From the NCBI GenBank assembly GCA_963965975.1, contig OZ014414.1:9109230-9173229 (forward strand): 64,000 nucleotides of DNA, read 5' to 3'. The notes beneath the pieces were generated by a model that saw nothing but the letters and a program-made list of their open reading frames with translations, was not told the DNA's origin and ran no database searches. How positions within the stretch are numbered: position 1 is the stretch's first letter; each line of letters opens with the position of its first letter. Source of the stretch: Xestospongia bergquistia. Taxonomy: Eukaryota > Porifera > Demospongiae > Haplosclerida > Petrosiidae. Position numbers and translations under genes: made by a program. Shown piece after piece: positions 11,169 through 24,627 of this stretch.

Positions 11169-13054
11169 ATGTCTGACTGTGATGAAGGTGAATTGTAATA
11201 GTAATATTTTTAATGAAACGAGTTTTAAACAATCATAGTTGTATTATTTAAAATTAAAAGATAGGAAATTAAAACTTTGAAGACAATTTGTTTTTTAAAT
11301 GGCTATCCAGTTGGTGTAGAACTAGAAGTGATCTTTTCTAATCACCTTCCTCTGCCTTTTTCTCAGATGGAGATAATATCCCGCCATTGGAGGACATGTC
11401 TGAGTACCTGCAGAAGTTTAAACAGAATGTAGAAGATGACCAACAATTGTTGCAACAGAAGACAGTCACTCATGATTCATCTCTTTTAAAATTAGAAGAA
11501 GAAAACAATGTCTTGTCTCAAAACTTACACTCTGACCTTCTTGTTATTGAAAACAAAACTACTAACATTTCAGAAAATAATAGTATTAAACATTATGCAG
11601 GAACTGAACCTCCAGAACCAGTTTCAAGAAGCAAGAGGTCTGGTAATTTTGGTGGCATGAAAAAGGGGTTCTTGTTCAGTAGTAGTAGTGACAAGAAATC
11701 AAACAAGTCATCAGTCAGTGGACAAAAGATTTCAGAACCCATGTCATCTAAGGGTCTGAGCACCACCACACAGTCACAGGCTCCTAGTGAGAATGATGTA
11801 CCATTTTTACATGGACGAAAAGAGACGGAGAAGGATCTACGATTTCAAGAGGTTCAAGAGGAACTTAAAAAATCATATCCATTATTTGCTTCAAAAGGTA
11901 ATATCTACTATTAATGTATAATAATGTAAAGATACTTTAACTAAGTAGATAGTCTTGTGGACAACTATAATGATAGAGGAGAAAGAACATTTAGATTGAA
12001 AATATCTTTAGGGCAATTTACTGTGTAACTTGAAAGTAACTGATATTATAGTCTATGTACACTTATAGTCTCTTGCTCTCTCTCACCATCACTCTTCAAT
12101 AAGACTTTAGTAATTATATTTGAACTACTATAGAGATCACTAGACATGATGTAATACTTTTTCTTTATTTTCTACAGACTGGGTGACTGAAGATTTGCTT
12201 GCTAAAATTGATCAAAATCCAACTTTGGAAAAAGCATTCAGAGATCCTGCTCTCGCCAAAGTTCTTGAGGAATTTCATCAGAATCCTCAAGCTGTTTTTG
12301 AAGCATCTCAACACAATCCTGAAATTAAAAAGTTTCTACAAGAATTCTGTGGAATAATGGGAGACCATTTTACTTCATTAGCTGATCAAGAAGATATAAA
12401 ATTGAAACAGCCATTAATTTCTGAGCAATTATCTGAAGGTAGGTTTCTGTAATGTTCTTTAATAAATATTAATTCTTTCTTTGCATATCCATCATCTTTG
12501 TTTATTAAGTTATTAATAAACTAGTTATTAATAGTTATAAATTAATAGTTATCCGTTTGTTAAACTATTTCTTTCTTTGTCTATCAAACCATTTTCGATC
12601 CATCTTTCAATCTAGTCAGTGAGTAGGCCAGTTTAGTTCACTCTTATAATAAATTTATGTGTATAAACAACCATATCTTTATTTCCATTTCCTCATAGAA
12701 GAGGAAAGGATGAAGGAAGCATTAAAAAAGCCGGAGGTTCAGGCAGTATTACAAGATGCTGATATACAACAACTAATACACCTTTTAAAGGATACCCCAG
12801 GAAAAGCTCAACAGTAAGAAAACAATAATCTTTTAATTTATCTTTATACATTTAACAATTATTAAATGTATTAACATTGTTAAATAGGTTTCTTTGGTAG
12901 CAATAACTCATAGATACATTTATAGCATTTGACAGCAGACTTACACTCTCTTTATTATTTCTGTAGATTTCTAGAAGGCAACCCAAGCTCCGATTTCCAT
13001 ACTAAAGTACGGCTACTTGTTGAAACTGGTGTCTTAAATGTACAACGAAGATAG
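11169..13054 (+). CDS. STI1-like (Hop/Hip DP-type) domain protein
   Basis: Five exons (11169-11187, 11367-11897, 12178-12438, 12699-12813, 12967-13054) join in frame to 337 aa ending at TAG 13054. Residues 1-180 are acidic, then Ser/Lys-rich and probably disordered (NIPPLEDMSEYLQKF, a basic KRSG patch and a poly-Ser/Lys run). The C-terminal half is helical with spaced 'NP' and 'DP/KPEV' motifs (NPTLEKAFRDPALAKVL, NPEIKKFL, KKPEVQAVLQDADIQQL). This is the pattern of STI1/DP domains in HOP, HIP and related co-chaperones, which bind hydrophobic client segments. No TPR or ubiquitin-like domain is visible. I do not recognise the ortholog. It is head to head with PNPLA8 and tail to tail with the IPT receptor. 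Confidence 0.8.
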
Positions 13055-13237
13055 TTGTTACACAATTAAAATTGTATCACTTATGAAACAATAATAAGAA
13101 AAATATAGCGTAATTAATATATTAAGTAAAATAGACATTACATTTTTTGATATATATTTTAATATATCAGTGATGTTCCTATTTATTTAAGACCACACAT
13201 TTATAAAGTACAAAAAAATATCTTGATAAGAATTAGA

Positions 13238-16200
13238 TTATTTAGCCCTTGGTTTAATTGTGGGTTGGGTAGATTTGTCAATTTCCTCATAATACTCTTC
13301 TATTGTACCAGGAGTTGTATCCTCTGCACTTCCAGTTGAACTGGTACGACCAGGCATACTGGTATCACTTGTTCTGGAAACCTGTTTGGCATAGGGTACA
13401 GGTTTGGTTGGTTGTGGACGAGGAGGCAGTGGTGGTCCTCGGCCACTAGATCCTGGACGTGGTGGAAGATCTGGAGGTTTGTCAGTTGATGGAGAAATAG
13501 AAGGTTGATGACCCTCCTGTTCATCAGTTATGTCATCTATGAACGTGGGAGACTGGAGATCAGTTTCTTCATATAGATTTTGTTCCACAAAGCTATCTTC
13601 ACGTTGCTTGCTAAATATTGGAACGGCTGATACTGACATTGGTAAGTGAGCTTGCATAAGTTCCATGTCAGTATATTCTTCCTGTGTAGCTAAAGAGATG
13701 TCTTGGTCAGGTAGCTCTGCCTCCATGTACAATGCCAAAGGTTCTATCTCTCCAGGATCTGGTAGAAATGCAAGTGGATTTGTTTGAGGATTTTGTGTTA
13801 CTTCTAATTCTAAAGGAGAAGGAAGAGGTGAAGATGGTTTACGTGATTTTGGCGGAATAGGAGGCAAAGTAGTATCTTCATATGGATTAGGATACCTGGG
13901 TGGCCGTTTCAGTGGTTGACTAACTATAGAAGCACTAAGATTACTTTCTGTGAAATGTGAAGAAGAATGTAAAGACTCTTTCTGATTAAGTGCCTCACAG
14001 CTTTGACTTAAGCTGGCTTCATCTTCTTCTAGTAGTTCAATGTTACTCACTTCAAGATAAGCTGGATTCATTTTTGATACATTGATATCTCCTGGCATTA
14101 GTGTACTGGTTCCTATCCTAATCCCTCCTGACCGAATCAATTTGGTTTCTGTTATAGAATCACCAGACAAATTGTCAGCATTATCATCTACTACACTCAT
14201 ATTTGTGTGCGTTGACTTTAGCATTTCAATTGGGCGACTGCTAAAACCTTCTTGACCGAAATTATACTTTTTTTGAGAGTTTACTGATCTCTTCAGTTTT
14301 ACAACCAGTACAATAATTACTATTGTAAAGGCTATTAACATTATTAGTATCACAACAATTGTTAGAGCTATTGTACCAGCACCAGCTGAGAAAGAACCTA
14401 TGGATGTTGGTATTGTAGTTGGGCGTTCAGTGACCTCTACAAAACAGTCCATACTTGAGGGTCCATCACAACCCATGGTGCATGAATGATCACATGACTC
14501 ACAAATACCTGTTCTTAAATCTGCATATGTGTTATTTGGACACACCAATAAACACTCCTCATTAAACCTGGGCACAAATTCAGAGCTCATTGTGTTATTA
14601 CCAGTGAAATTTTTACACAGTATGCAGTCTGTAGCAAATGGTCCATTACAACCAGCTGTGAGTGAACACAGTTGATGACAGGACTGACATTCTCCGGTAA
14701 AAGGGTCTTTATACATTGTACGTAATGTGGAGTCAGGATTACAATTCGACACACACTCAATGGTACCATTAGTGTGTACTATTGTGGCATCTGTACAGGC
14801 AATGCATTGTGTATTTAGTGGACCAACACAACCACCTTGACATTCTGTATGACAAAGCTGACATCGATTATTATTGTCCACATAGAAGTCGCTAGGACAA
14901 AAAGGGACACATTCGTCAAAAGATGTCTCATTTCCTGCACGAGTGATACTAACATTTGCGCATACATTACATTGATAGGCCTCTGGTCCATAACAATTTG
15001 CTGTAGGTAAGCACTGTTCATGACATGGATAACATGTGCTATTGACCACATAGGACCCTGTTGAACAGGCGATTGTACACACACCTTTTTCAATGACATC
15101 GTTACAAGCAGTACATTGTGATGGTTGTGGACCAGAGCAACTTAAATTGGGGTCACAAAGTAAGCTACAATTAAAACAATAAGTTACATTATCAAGAGTT
15201 GAAATGTGTCTGTACTGGTTAGTTGTGCAGTCATCTACACACTCTTTGTTTGGTTTGGAAACACTCGGACATTTTGATACACATTGGGTCAAATCTCCGT
15301 TTAATATTCTGAAGTTCTTACAGTCGTAACAATTGTAATCACTTGGTCCGTAACAGTGATCACATTCTGGATGACAAGGAGAACACGAATTGGTGCTGTT
15401 GCCATGTTGTCCAATAGGACACTCACTTTCATAAACGAAACCATTGCTCAGTATAGTCAGAGCACCTGTGTCTGATTCAATACTGACATCTCCCATTTTT
15501 GGTTGTCCATCTGAATTGAATCCTGTCTCTACCTCAATATAAGTGTCATTAGCCATGATGATTTCTCTCACCTCAATTTCTGCCAGTATAACGTTAATAA
15601 TGCTGGTACCACCTCCTAACAAGGATGTCCCCGTTATAATAACAATACTACCTCCTGTAGCATTAGAAGGTTGAACCGCCAAAATGTCACTCCTTTCTAA
15701 GTAACTCCATGAAGAATTGGTACTTAAGTTGCTATGGTGATTTGATATAAGAGTAATAGTAGCATTGAATGTATTTGAAGAGAGAGGATTTCCTGCTCGG
15801 AAAACTACTATGCTTGAGTTACTAGAAATGATATCTAATGCTGGAACATCTCCTATGAAGACTTGTGATACTGATGACCCACCAGCTGTCAGTCGTTCTC
15901 CTGTAATGGTAATGATAGTTCCATACTGACCGGAAAGAGGAGACAGGGACATTATTTGTCCAATTTGAATATAGGTCCAACCATTGAGTCTTGTCACCTC
16001 GGCTCCAGTGTCAGCTGTCAGAATTATATCACCAGGAACATCAGCATAATTGCTATCAACATTTTCATCTATTGTTAATCTTACAACACTATCACTCTCA
16101 GAGATAATGACAGCTGGAATACCACATACTGTTGCAGAAGTCACACGAGTACCCCCTCCTCTTAATCTTGCTCCTGTTATAATCACATTTGCCCCATGTT

Positions 16201-19200
16201 GTCCTTGGTATGGTAAAACACTATATATCTGTCCTTCTTGAAGATAGACAAAACTTTGTGTACTTTCAGTAATAGTTCCATCCATTGATACAACTATAAC
16301 TTGTCCTGATAGCGAAGAAATAAACGAGGGACGTTGTGCTATTACATTGACCTCAGTTTCGTTAAAAGAGATAAGACTTGCCTCTACCTGACTGAGTATA
16401 ACTTGTTTGATGCCACTACCAGAACATAGCTGTATTCCAGTAATAGTGACATTTGTACCAAACTGTCCACTAGATGGACTGACTGATAATATTTCTCCTG
16501 GAGTTAAATATTGAAATGACACATCCATAACAACAGAAGAGACTTCTGCTCCAGTATTGGCGATTACTGTGACATTTCCTGCACCTGTAACACCACTTTC
16601 TCCTGCTCTGACACGTATAAAAGTATCGTAACTAACCATGATCTCTAATGCTGATACTCCATTCAAAAGCACAGAACTCACCTCTTGGCCTCCTCCAAGC
16701 ATTCCTGTTCCAGTAATAGTAACAATTGTTCCCTTTCGTCCACTACTTGGAGTCACTGCATCAATTTGTCCTGGAGAAACATACATCCAACTGGTTGCTA
16801 TAGTGACATGAGCACCAGAGTCCATTATGTACACAATATCTGATGGAACAATTGCATTACTTGATCCAGCTGCTCTCACTTTGATCTCATTATCAGAAAT
16901 AGATGTTATATTTGCTGCCAGGATACCCGCCAATCTGAGTGAGGAAATGGAACTTCCTCCTGCTAATAAACCAATTCCTTTAATAGATACTAAAGTCCCA
17001 TATTGTCCGTTGCTAGGAGATACAGATGTCACAGATACTTGGAGATATGTAAAGATCACATTTTGATGGCTGGAGGTATAAATTGAGCCATCCTGACCTA
17101 TGATAATAATGGGTCCAGTAATATTCCCGGTTCCATTGGAATCAAAATAATCATTTATTCTGACAGTCAGTAGTGAGTCATTTTGACTAATGATACTAGT
17201 AGTAAAACCAGCTAATGTGACGGAATATACTGGTACTATGTTTCCAGAAAATACTCCTTGGAAACTCAAACCATTGATAGATATTGTAGTATTATAATAT
17301 CCAATAAGGGGGTTCTGGTTGGTCGTTATGGTTACAGGAGTCTGGTACGTCCATGAACTTGGGATAGTGAGTATGATGTCATTTTGAAAGTACAGTATGG
17401 TGTCACCAGTTGGACTAGAGGAAGCATAGTTACCAGCTGTCAATTCTAGCATCCCTCCACTTATAGACACAATGGTAGCATTAATACCAACTAATGTCAC
17501 AGACCGGATTAAATAAGTACTGGGGATGGACGATATGTCGATAATCACTTTTGTCCCATTCCGTCCTGATTGAGGAGTGACATTGGAAGCTATAAGAGCA
17601 GGCAGGTATGTCCAAGACTCTGCCCCACTTAGACCCGTCAGTAGGCCATTATCTGATTCAATTACAACAGTTCCACTAATATCACTAGCAGCACCAGCAC
17701 GTACGAAAATGGTGGAATTAGTGAAGTTAAGTATCTCAGCTTTGACTCCAGCAAGGTATACAGCTCTAAGACTTCCTCCATTCAATAAATTTGTTCCAGT
17801 AATTGCTACTTCTGTTCCAGTACCACCTGCATTAGGTGTTACAGCTGATACATTGCCAACCATATTGAAAGTGAAAAGACCTGAGTTGTTGTAAACTGTG
17901 GCGCCATCATTAGCCTCAATATAAATTGGCAAACTTATATTAGGCACATCCAAACCTTGGTATGCACCAACTCTAAATTGTATAGTGGACGTGTCAACAA
18001 TGATGGCATCAAATGATTGGGTTTGTCCTACGACTACCTTAACACCAGTAGCATTTTGTGGGACAAGAGAAACACCTTGAATAGTGACGTTCTCCCCGGG
18101 GAAAGCTGTTGTAGGTTTGATTAAATCAATACGACCTGGCTCTTGAAAGTACCACTGGTCTTGAAGAATCAAATTAGCACCTGAACTTGAAATGATTTGA
18201 ATGGAAACTGGGGCTGGTGTATTTTCAGAATATCCTGCTCTGACTCTTACACTGTTCTCTGATAGTGTGACAACATCAAATGCATTTATGCTACCAAAGA
18301 GAACACTCATTACTGTATTATTACTACCAGGTTCTCCGATAAGGTTAGTACCATTCAAGGTAACATAAGTGCCGTTAACACCTGATTTGGGATAAATAGA
18401 ATCAATTCTAGCTTCATAGTATGACCAGTTTGTTAAACTGGTTATAACAGGTCCGGAATATTCCTTAACAACTACAGGTCCTGTTCTGGACACATTACTG
18501 TAGCCAGCTGCAACTTGTACACTTGTATTGGTTTGATTGAGAATGGTCGCTGGAACCCCAGCAAGTGTTACTTCAATAATATGAGATCCAGAACTTCCTA
18601 TTAATGAGACGCCTTCTATCACCACAGTTACTCCTTGCTGACCTGTTGATGGTGAGACAGAGGTTATATTTCCCAGCTCATCATAAGTCCAAGTTGAATT
18701 TAATACCACGGTTGAGCCTGTGTTTGAAATAATTATAACTTGACCTGGTACGCCAGTAGCATTCCCAAGACCAGCTGTCACATTAATGTGAGTGTTACTG
18801 TCAAAAACAATTGAAGCTGGGACTCCATCTAAGATCACCTGACTGGTATGAGTGCCTCCACCTTGTAAATTAGTACCATATATATTAACGATAGTTCCTA
18901 CGGTACCACTAGGGGGTAATACCATAGTTATAGCACCAGCTGCAATGTACTCAAATTGAAGAGTATTTGAAGATATCATTGCTCCACTTGTTAGGACCAC
19001 ACTAACGCTATTGGTCACTAGAGAACCAGGTCCTGCTTTCACTTGTATACTAGTACTGTTAGGTGTTCCTAATATTATAGCTTCTACTCCAGCTAACAAA
19101 ATGGAACTAACATCTAGAGATCCCTGTAGAAGATCCATTCCTTTTATGGTCACCACAGTACCATACTGACCTCTATCAGGACTAATAGCTGTGATTTGAC

Positions 19201-22200
19201 CTGGTCGAACAAAGGAGAAACCTTGATAGCGTGTTACTATAGCACCTGTATTACTGATAATAACAATATCGGCACTGAAGGGATACAAGAGAGCATTAAT
19301 GTTAGCAGCCACTGACATGTTGATGTTAAGATCTGAAAATCCTTCCACATAAGCTGATGCACCTCCAACAGTGACTGATGAAATATTGGTACCTCCTCCT
19401 AGTAGTCTTTCACCACTTATACTCATCCTTGTGCCTTTCTGACCTTCTCCAGGTAGAACAGAATAGATACTACCTTCAGGCAAGTAAGTGAAGCCATTTG
19501 TCTGACGAGCAATAATGTGATCACTATTCTCAATGGTGACATCCACAGTGTGTCCTCCAATAGTACGAGCACGTGGAACTGAAACCACTACAGTCATTGA
19601 TATTGTATTGGTACTCAATATGGTAGCATCTGAACCTCCAATAAGGACCCTCGTAACATCTTCAACTGGAAAAGGGACTTTGATTGTTATTTGCGTTCCA
19701 TGCTGACCATAGTTGAGTCCAACTACCGAAACATTGAGACTTTGGTAAGTAAAGGACCCTCCTTCGACATATGATCCATCTGATGATATAACTCTAATAG
19801 TTTGATTGGTCATATTAGTAGGTGCTGGACCTACAACAACAGAGACACTATCCTTTGATGTAGTAACAATTCGACTGACTCCTGACCCTCCTATTGTGAC
19901 ATTAGTGATATCAAATGAGCCAGTTTGTAGTTCAGATCCTTGTATGAGGATACCAACACCCTCGGCACCAATAGAAGGTGTAACAGTATTGATAAAACCT
20001 GGTTGTGTGTATGTAAAGACACCTGTTGATTCAATTATTGCACCTGTATTAATATTTATGCGAATTTGACCACTGGTTCCATTTGGAGCTGGTCCTACTT
20101 GAACTATGAGCCGAGTATCACCATTTTCTGTTTGAAGGTTTTCAGATACAGAGTTGTAGCCCGCAATGCTAACACTAGTTATTGATTGTCCAAAGCCTGT
20201 CAGATTATATCCAGTAATAACAATTTTTGTACCCTGTCTACCAAACATTGGAGCAAACGATGTGATCATACCAGGTGAAAGTTGTTCAAATGTACCTCCA
20301 GTGACAAAGGCTCCTGTATTGGACTCGATGTATATCTGATTAGCTGGGAAATCGGAATCTCTAAGAGTCTCCTCACCTAGACGTACAGTGATTTGACTAG
20401 ATGTGTACCCTGGCTGGATGGTTGCAGGAATTCCATCCATGTAGAGGTTGCTGATGTTGATACCACCTCCAAGAAGATTTACTCCATTGATAGTAACTGT
20501 AGAACCAATTTGGCCTTGATTAGGTATTACAGATGTAATTTCTCCGACTCTCAGGTAGGTCCATGCGAGTCTACTTGATTCAACTCGTGCATGTGTATCA
20601 GAGATAATGGTCACACTTACTGGTGTGTCTGCTGAGACATCAAGTAGACCAGCACGAACTAATATTGAAGAGTTTGTTAACACATCGTATTGAATGTTAG
20701 CCTCAATGTCACCAAATGTCACAGAAGTCACATTGCTACCATATCCAAATAGATTAAGTCCACTGATCGTTACTATGGAAACAATACAAGAGAAGTAAAT
20801 GAGTACACATTAAAACATGAATGCAGTATTGACATTCTTATATAATTTGGTCCTATTAGAGGATTAGTATTACTCATAATATCAGGTTATACATTTACTG
20901 GCCTTCATTGGGTCCTTCTTGGTGTAACTTCTATGATGACGTAACTTGTATTATGATGATGACATCACTATGTGTCATAAGGTTTTGGTTTAGGGTTTAG
21001 GTGATGGATTTAGATGATGTCATCATATACAATGACATCACTAGGTGTCATTTAATGATGATGTCATAAGACTGAAGTTACACCAAGAACCATCCCCCTT
21101 CATTAAATGCTATTGATTAGCAAACGGCTGCTACATGAACATATCAATGTACATTATTGTACTTAACACAAACATTGTATAGGTAATACTGATGCAAAGG
21201 GAAAACCCCTTTAAAGTCCAATGACTGGATTGAATAGATCAATAGTATCAACTTACCATATGTGCCTCTTTGGCCCTCTGAGGGTGACACTGAGACAATT
21301 CTTCCTTTTTCTAAATATCTGAATACTCCCTGTCCTCGTACTTGAGCACCATTGTCGGCAATTAAATGGATATCAATAAACCCTGTATAATTAACATTAG
21401 CTGGTCTGGGAACAGATAGTATTATGACAAAGTCCGAAAATGATTTTATTTCAGCTGTCACTATAGGATCATTTACTACATTACCTGTGCTGGAGCCAAG
21501 GAAGATGGCGAGTTGTAATGTGGTGCCGTAACCAAGGAGATTTGTTCCTGTAATGTTAATATATGTACCATATTGTCCAGTGGGTGGATCTACAGACGTA
21601 ATTTCTCCTGGAGTAAGATAAGACCAACCATTGGCAAGAAATACTGTAAATGTTAGTCCATACTGTGTCACTTTGATCTCTACATCACCTAACTGGTTTG
21701 TCACGTTTGTCTGGTTTAACGGAGAGGCTTGCACAATGATTTTATTTTGTGTGTAATTATGAACAATAGCTTGCACTCCAGAGAGGTACACTTGTGGTGT
21801 CATAGTGAGATTGTTATAGCCAGAAAGTAACTGTATACCACGTATAGTTACATATGTATATTCTTGGCCTTGATTAGGATTCACAGAGGAGATGTTAGCA
21901 TACTCAAATAACAAGCTATCTTGTGTAGTGACTACAGCCTCTGTGTTGGCAGTTAGGTTGACTGAACCTTTAAGCGGCAGTAGTGCAACATCAATGTTCG
22001 GAATGATGGCACTTAAACACTCAGGTGGTAGTCCTGGATCAGAAATATTCACCAGTGTCTGTGAAAAGATCTGAGCTGGGACTCCCGCTATGGATACATT
22101 GGTTATTGTAACTCCACCCCCTCTTAGACTTGTCCCACAAATGTATACAATTTGACCTGCTTGTCCTGCAGGAGGAACAAGAGCTGTAATAATACCATCT

Positions 22201-23681
22201 GTCAACTGTGTCCAGAGACCAGAAACTGAATTATAAGGTCCTGGCAACTCTGCTCCATTTACATCACTGTACTGAGTTGAATTGAGTTGAATAATTCCTG
22301 GTCCAGCTGCTCCAGAAGCTACCCTAACAATAACCTTGGACTGTGTAGCACTGATTATTTCAGCTGCAATCCCTCCAAATGTAACGCTAGTAATTTGAAT
22401 CTCTAGGGCTCCGAGACCAATCAAATTGTTACCTTGAATTGTAACAAGCGTCCCTTTTTGTCCAGTAGGAGGGATTACACTTGTAATATTACCAGCCAGT
22501 TCGTAGTTGATAAGGTCTGTAGTAATTGTGAAGACAGTTCCATATTGTGATATAATACTGATAGGTGCATTAAGTATAGCCGAGGGAACATGAACAAGTC
22601 GAATAAAGAAGTTACTAGTGTAACCAACTCCCACGACTTGAGATGCTAACACTTCGACATTTACTCCTCCCACTTGAACTTCATAGGACGTACTGTTGTC
22701 TCCACATGTTGAAGGAAAACATCCGTTGGCTTTAATAACTGTTCCTGGCTGACCACTAGTACTGGACAAAGTAGATATAAGGGGTGCTATGAATAAGAAT
22801 AGAACAACATTACATCAATGGACCTATATTGTCTCTTATTAAATATCAAATTTCTACTTCTGAGGATTATCTATCTGTATATCTAAGTTATTGACATTAT
22901 GGACGATTTAATAGTACCATACATAATTGGGTTGATTTGGAAAAAAATTAACAAGGATTGTTAAAGCATGTATTTTTCTCTGGGAATTCTCTAAATTATA
23001 TCTCAGTTATTATTAGATAATGTGAAATTTAAAATGAACTACTAAAAAAAGAAGTGTTATAGCATAAATGTTGACAGAAGTGGTCCTTATTGGAAATCAG
23101 ATCAAATATATGGTTTTGTTAAAATTATCTGTAGGCCATAAGGGAATAAATGACTACTATCTGTTTGTTTTCACTAGTGTATTAATGGAGCATAAACGTT
23201 TTCAATGTTCATTACCAAGTATTCAAAGTATAAAGAAATCAAGCAAGACATTCTTTATTATTTAACAGGTGTGGATTACTATCATAATGTACAACAAATT
23301 ACAGACTTTCTCTCAGAGTTTTAGACAAAATTGGAGTGTATTGAACTTACCGATTCCTTTGATGTCAATTGTGAACGAAATAGAGTTGCAGTTGACATTG
23401 TCACTTGGTAGTAAGTTAATGGTGATAATACCAGTTGGTTGCACCGGCAGAAATTGAAATTTGATCTGACCAGAATTGATTTTTGTGTAGTTAACAGTAC
23501 CTTGAGAGGTTGTTATATTGGTGACCTGTAAAAGGTTGCTACCAGTGATAGTGAAAACCTGTTGCTTTAAACCACTCTTCGGGTTCACATTTGATACAGC
23601 TGGACATTGAGCTTCACAAGTAGACTGAAGACAAACTAAAATGACTGTTATTAGTAGAACTGTTAGCTGCAACATGTTCAA
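13238..23681 (-). CDS. Giant IPT/TIG-repeat, furin-repeat single-pass receptor
   Basis: Three exons (23681-23351, 22786-21257, 20772-13238) join in frame to 3,131 aa. Residues 1-24 are a signal peptide (MNMLQLTVLLITVILVCLQS). About 26 IPT/TIG immunoglobulin-like repeats follow, most opening with a variant of 'ITSVxPxxGQxGTxVTIxGxxL' (to about residue 2400). Next come cysteine-rich furin-like repeats (about 2402-2740, nucleotides 15425-14450), one transmembrane helix (about 14300-14377, followed by KLKR) and a 350-residue cytoplasmic tail. The tail has several candidate phosphotyrosine sites (NPAYLEV, NPYEDTTL, LYEETDL, EYTDMEL, EYYEEID) and SH3-type proline motifs (PPIPPKSRKP, PPLPPRP). No kinase domain is present. 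The layout suggests a cell-surface adhesion or signalling receptor coupling to SH2/SH3 proteins; the ligand is unknown. The 7.5-kb last exon has no intron, unlike its neighbours. Confidence 0.9.
20910..21096. mobile_element. hAT-type MITE in IPT receptor intron 2
   Basis: This is a 187-bp element flanked by a perfect 8-bp duplication CCTTCATT (20902-20909 and 21097-21104). Its ends are inverted repeats: GGGTCCTTCTTGGTGTAACT on the left against GGGATGGTTCTTGGTGTAAC on the right strand complement. The interior is rich in ATGATGACATCA-like inverted units and has no coding capacity. An 8-bp target duplication with short terminal inverted repeats fits a non-autonomous hAT element. Confidence 0.8.
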
Positions 23682-24627
23682 GAAAGAAAGGGTGGATTTC
23701 AGATCTGGGTGGAGGTCATTATCATATAATACATCATGAATTTAGTTATTACCGCGTGTCTTTAGCCTCTCCCCTCAAAGAAACGTCTCTTTGAGGAGGT
23801 AGGGAGACATTATGTATGTTCGCAAGACTGTATAGAGTTAGTTGCACTATACTTTCCATTGAAATATATATATATATATATTATAGGTTAGTGAGTTCGA
23901 TAGTCAATAAAACCTTTTGTTTACAATTATTCTATTTTTTCTTATCTCAAGTGAAAACTTTCTTTTCCTGGCTCTCGTTAGACAAGTGACAGTGTGAACT
24001 ACAACTTTATCTGGTATCTGGTCTGAACTTGTGCATGGATTTATTAAATGTCAGCCTAATTATCTCATTTAAACATGTACTATATATATAGTGATGATGC
24101 TATACAATGGATCAACCATTGTCCAGGTTCTTGTCAATCTAGTAGTGTTTATTTTGTCAGTTTAGAATAAGGGGGGCAGCTGCATTTGTTTTTTTTTTCA
24201 TTTTTCAACTTAAGTTAATTAATTAATGTTATCTTTAAAATAATATCTTTCCCACAATTTTAACCTACTTTGAAAGCTAGTAAACTTATTTGATGTTAGA
24301 ACTTTGAATTCTAGGCGTATATATACTGATATATGACACCTTATTATATAGTTATATAATACTCATGAGGAACTGAATGTAACTACAAATTAACAAAATT
24401 ATAGAGAAAGGAACATATAACAAAATCAGTTAATATCAATAAAACAAAAAAGTTAGATTTTAATCAAAAATCACTATTCAGAAAAAAAACTTTTTTGATA
24501 AACATTATTAATGCAGTTATCATATATCAGTTGTTTAAGATTGTTAATTCATAATATGTTCTTATAGTAGGTTAGATAAATAGCAGATACAGCCATTATT
24601 ATACTGCAGTTAGTACTAATAGAATTA
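23682..24627. other. Upstream region of the IPT receptor gene
   Basis: No coding exons are recognised. It holds an (AT)n run at 23864-23881 and AT-rich DNA. It should contain the IPT receptor promoter and the 3' flank of the trefoil gene. Confidence 0.5.

Noticed and set aside
13300..20578. Many 60-105-codon frames on both strands inside the IPT receptor exon
   Set aside because: These are shadows of a repetitive coding exon; none has its own signals.
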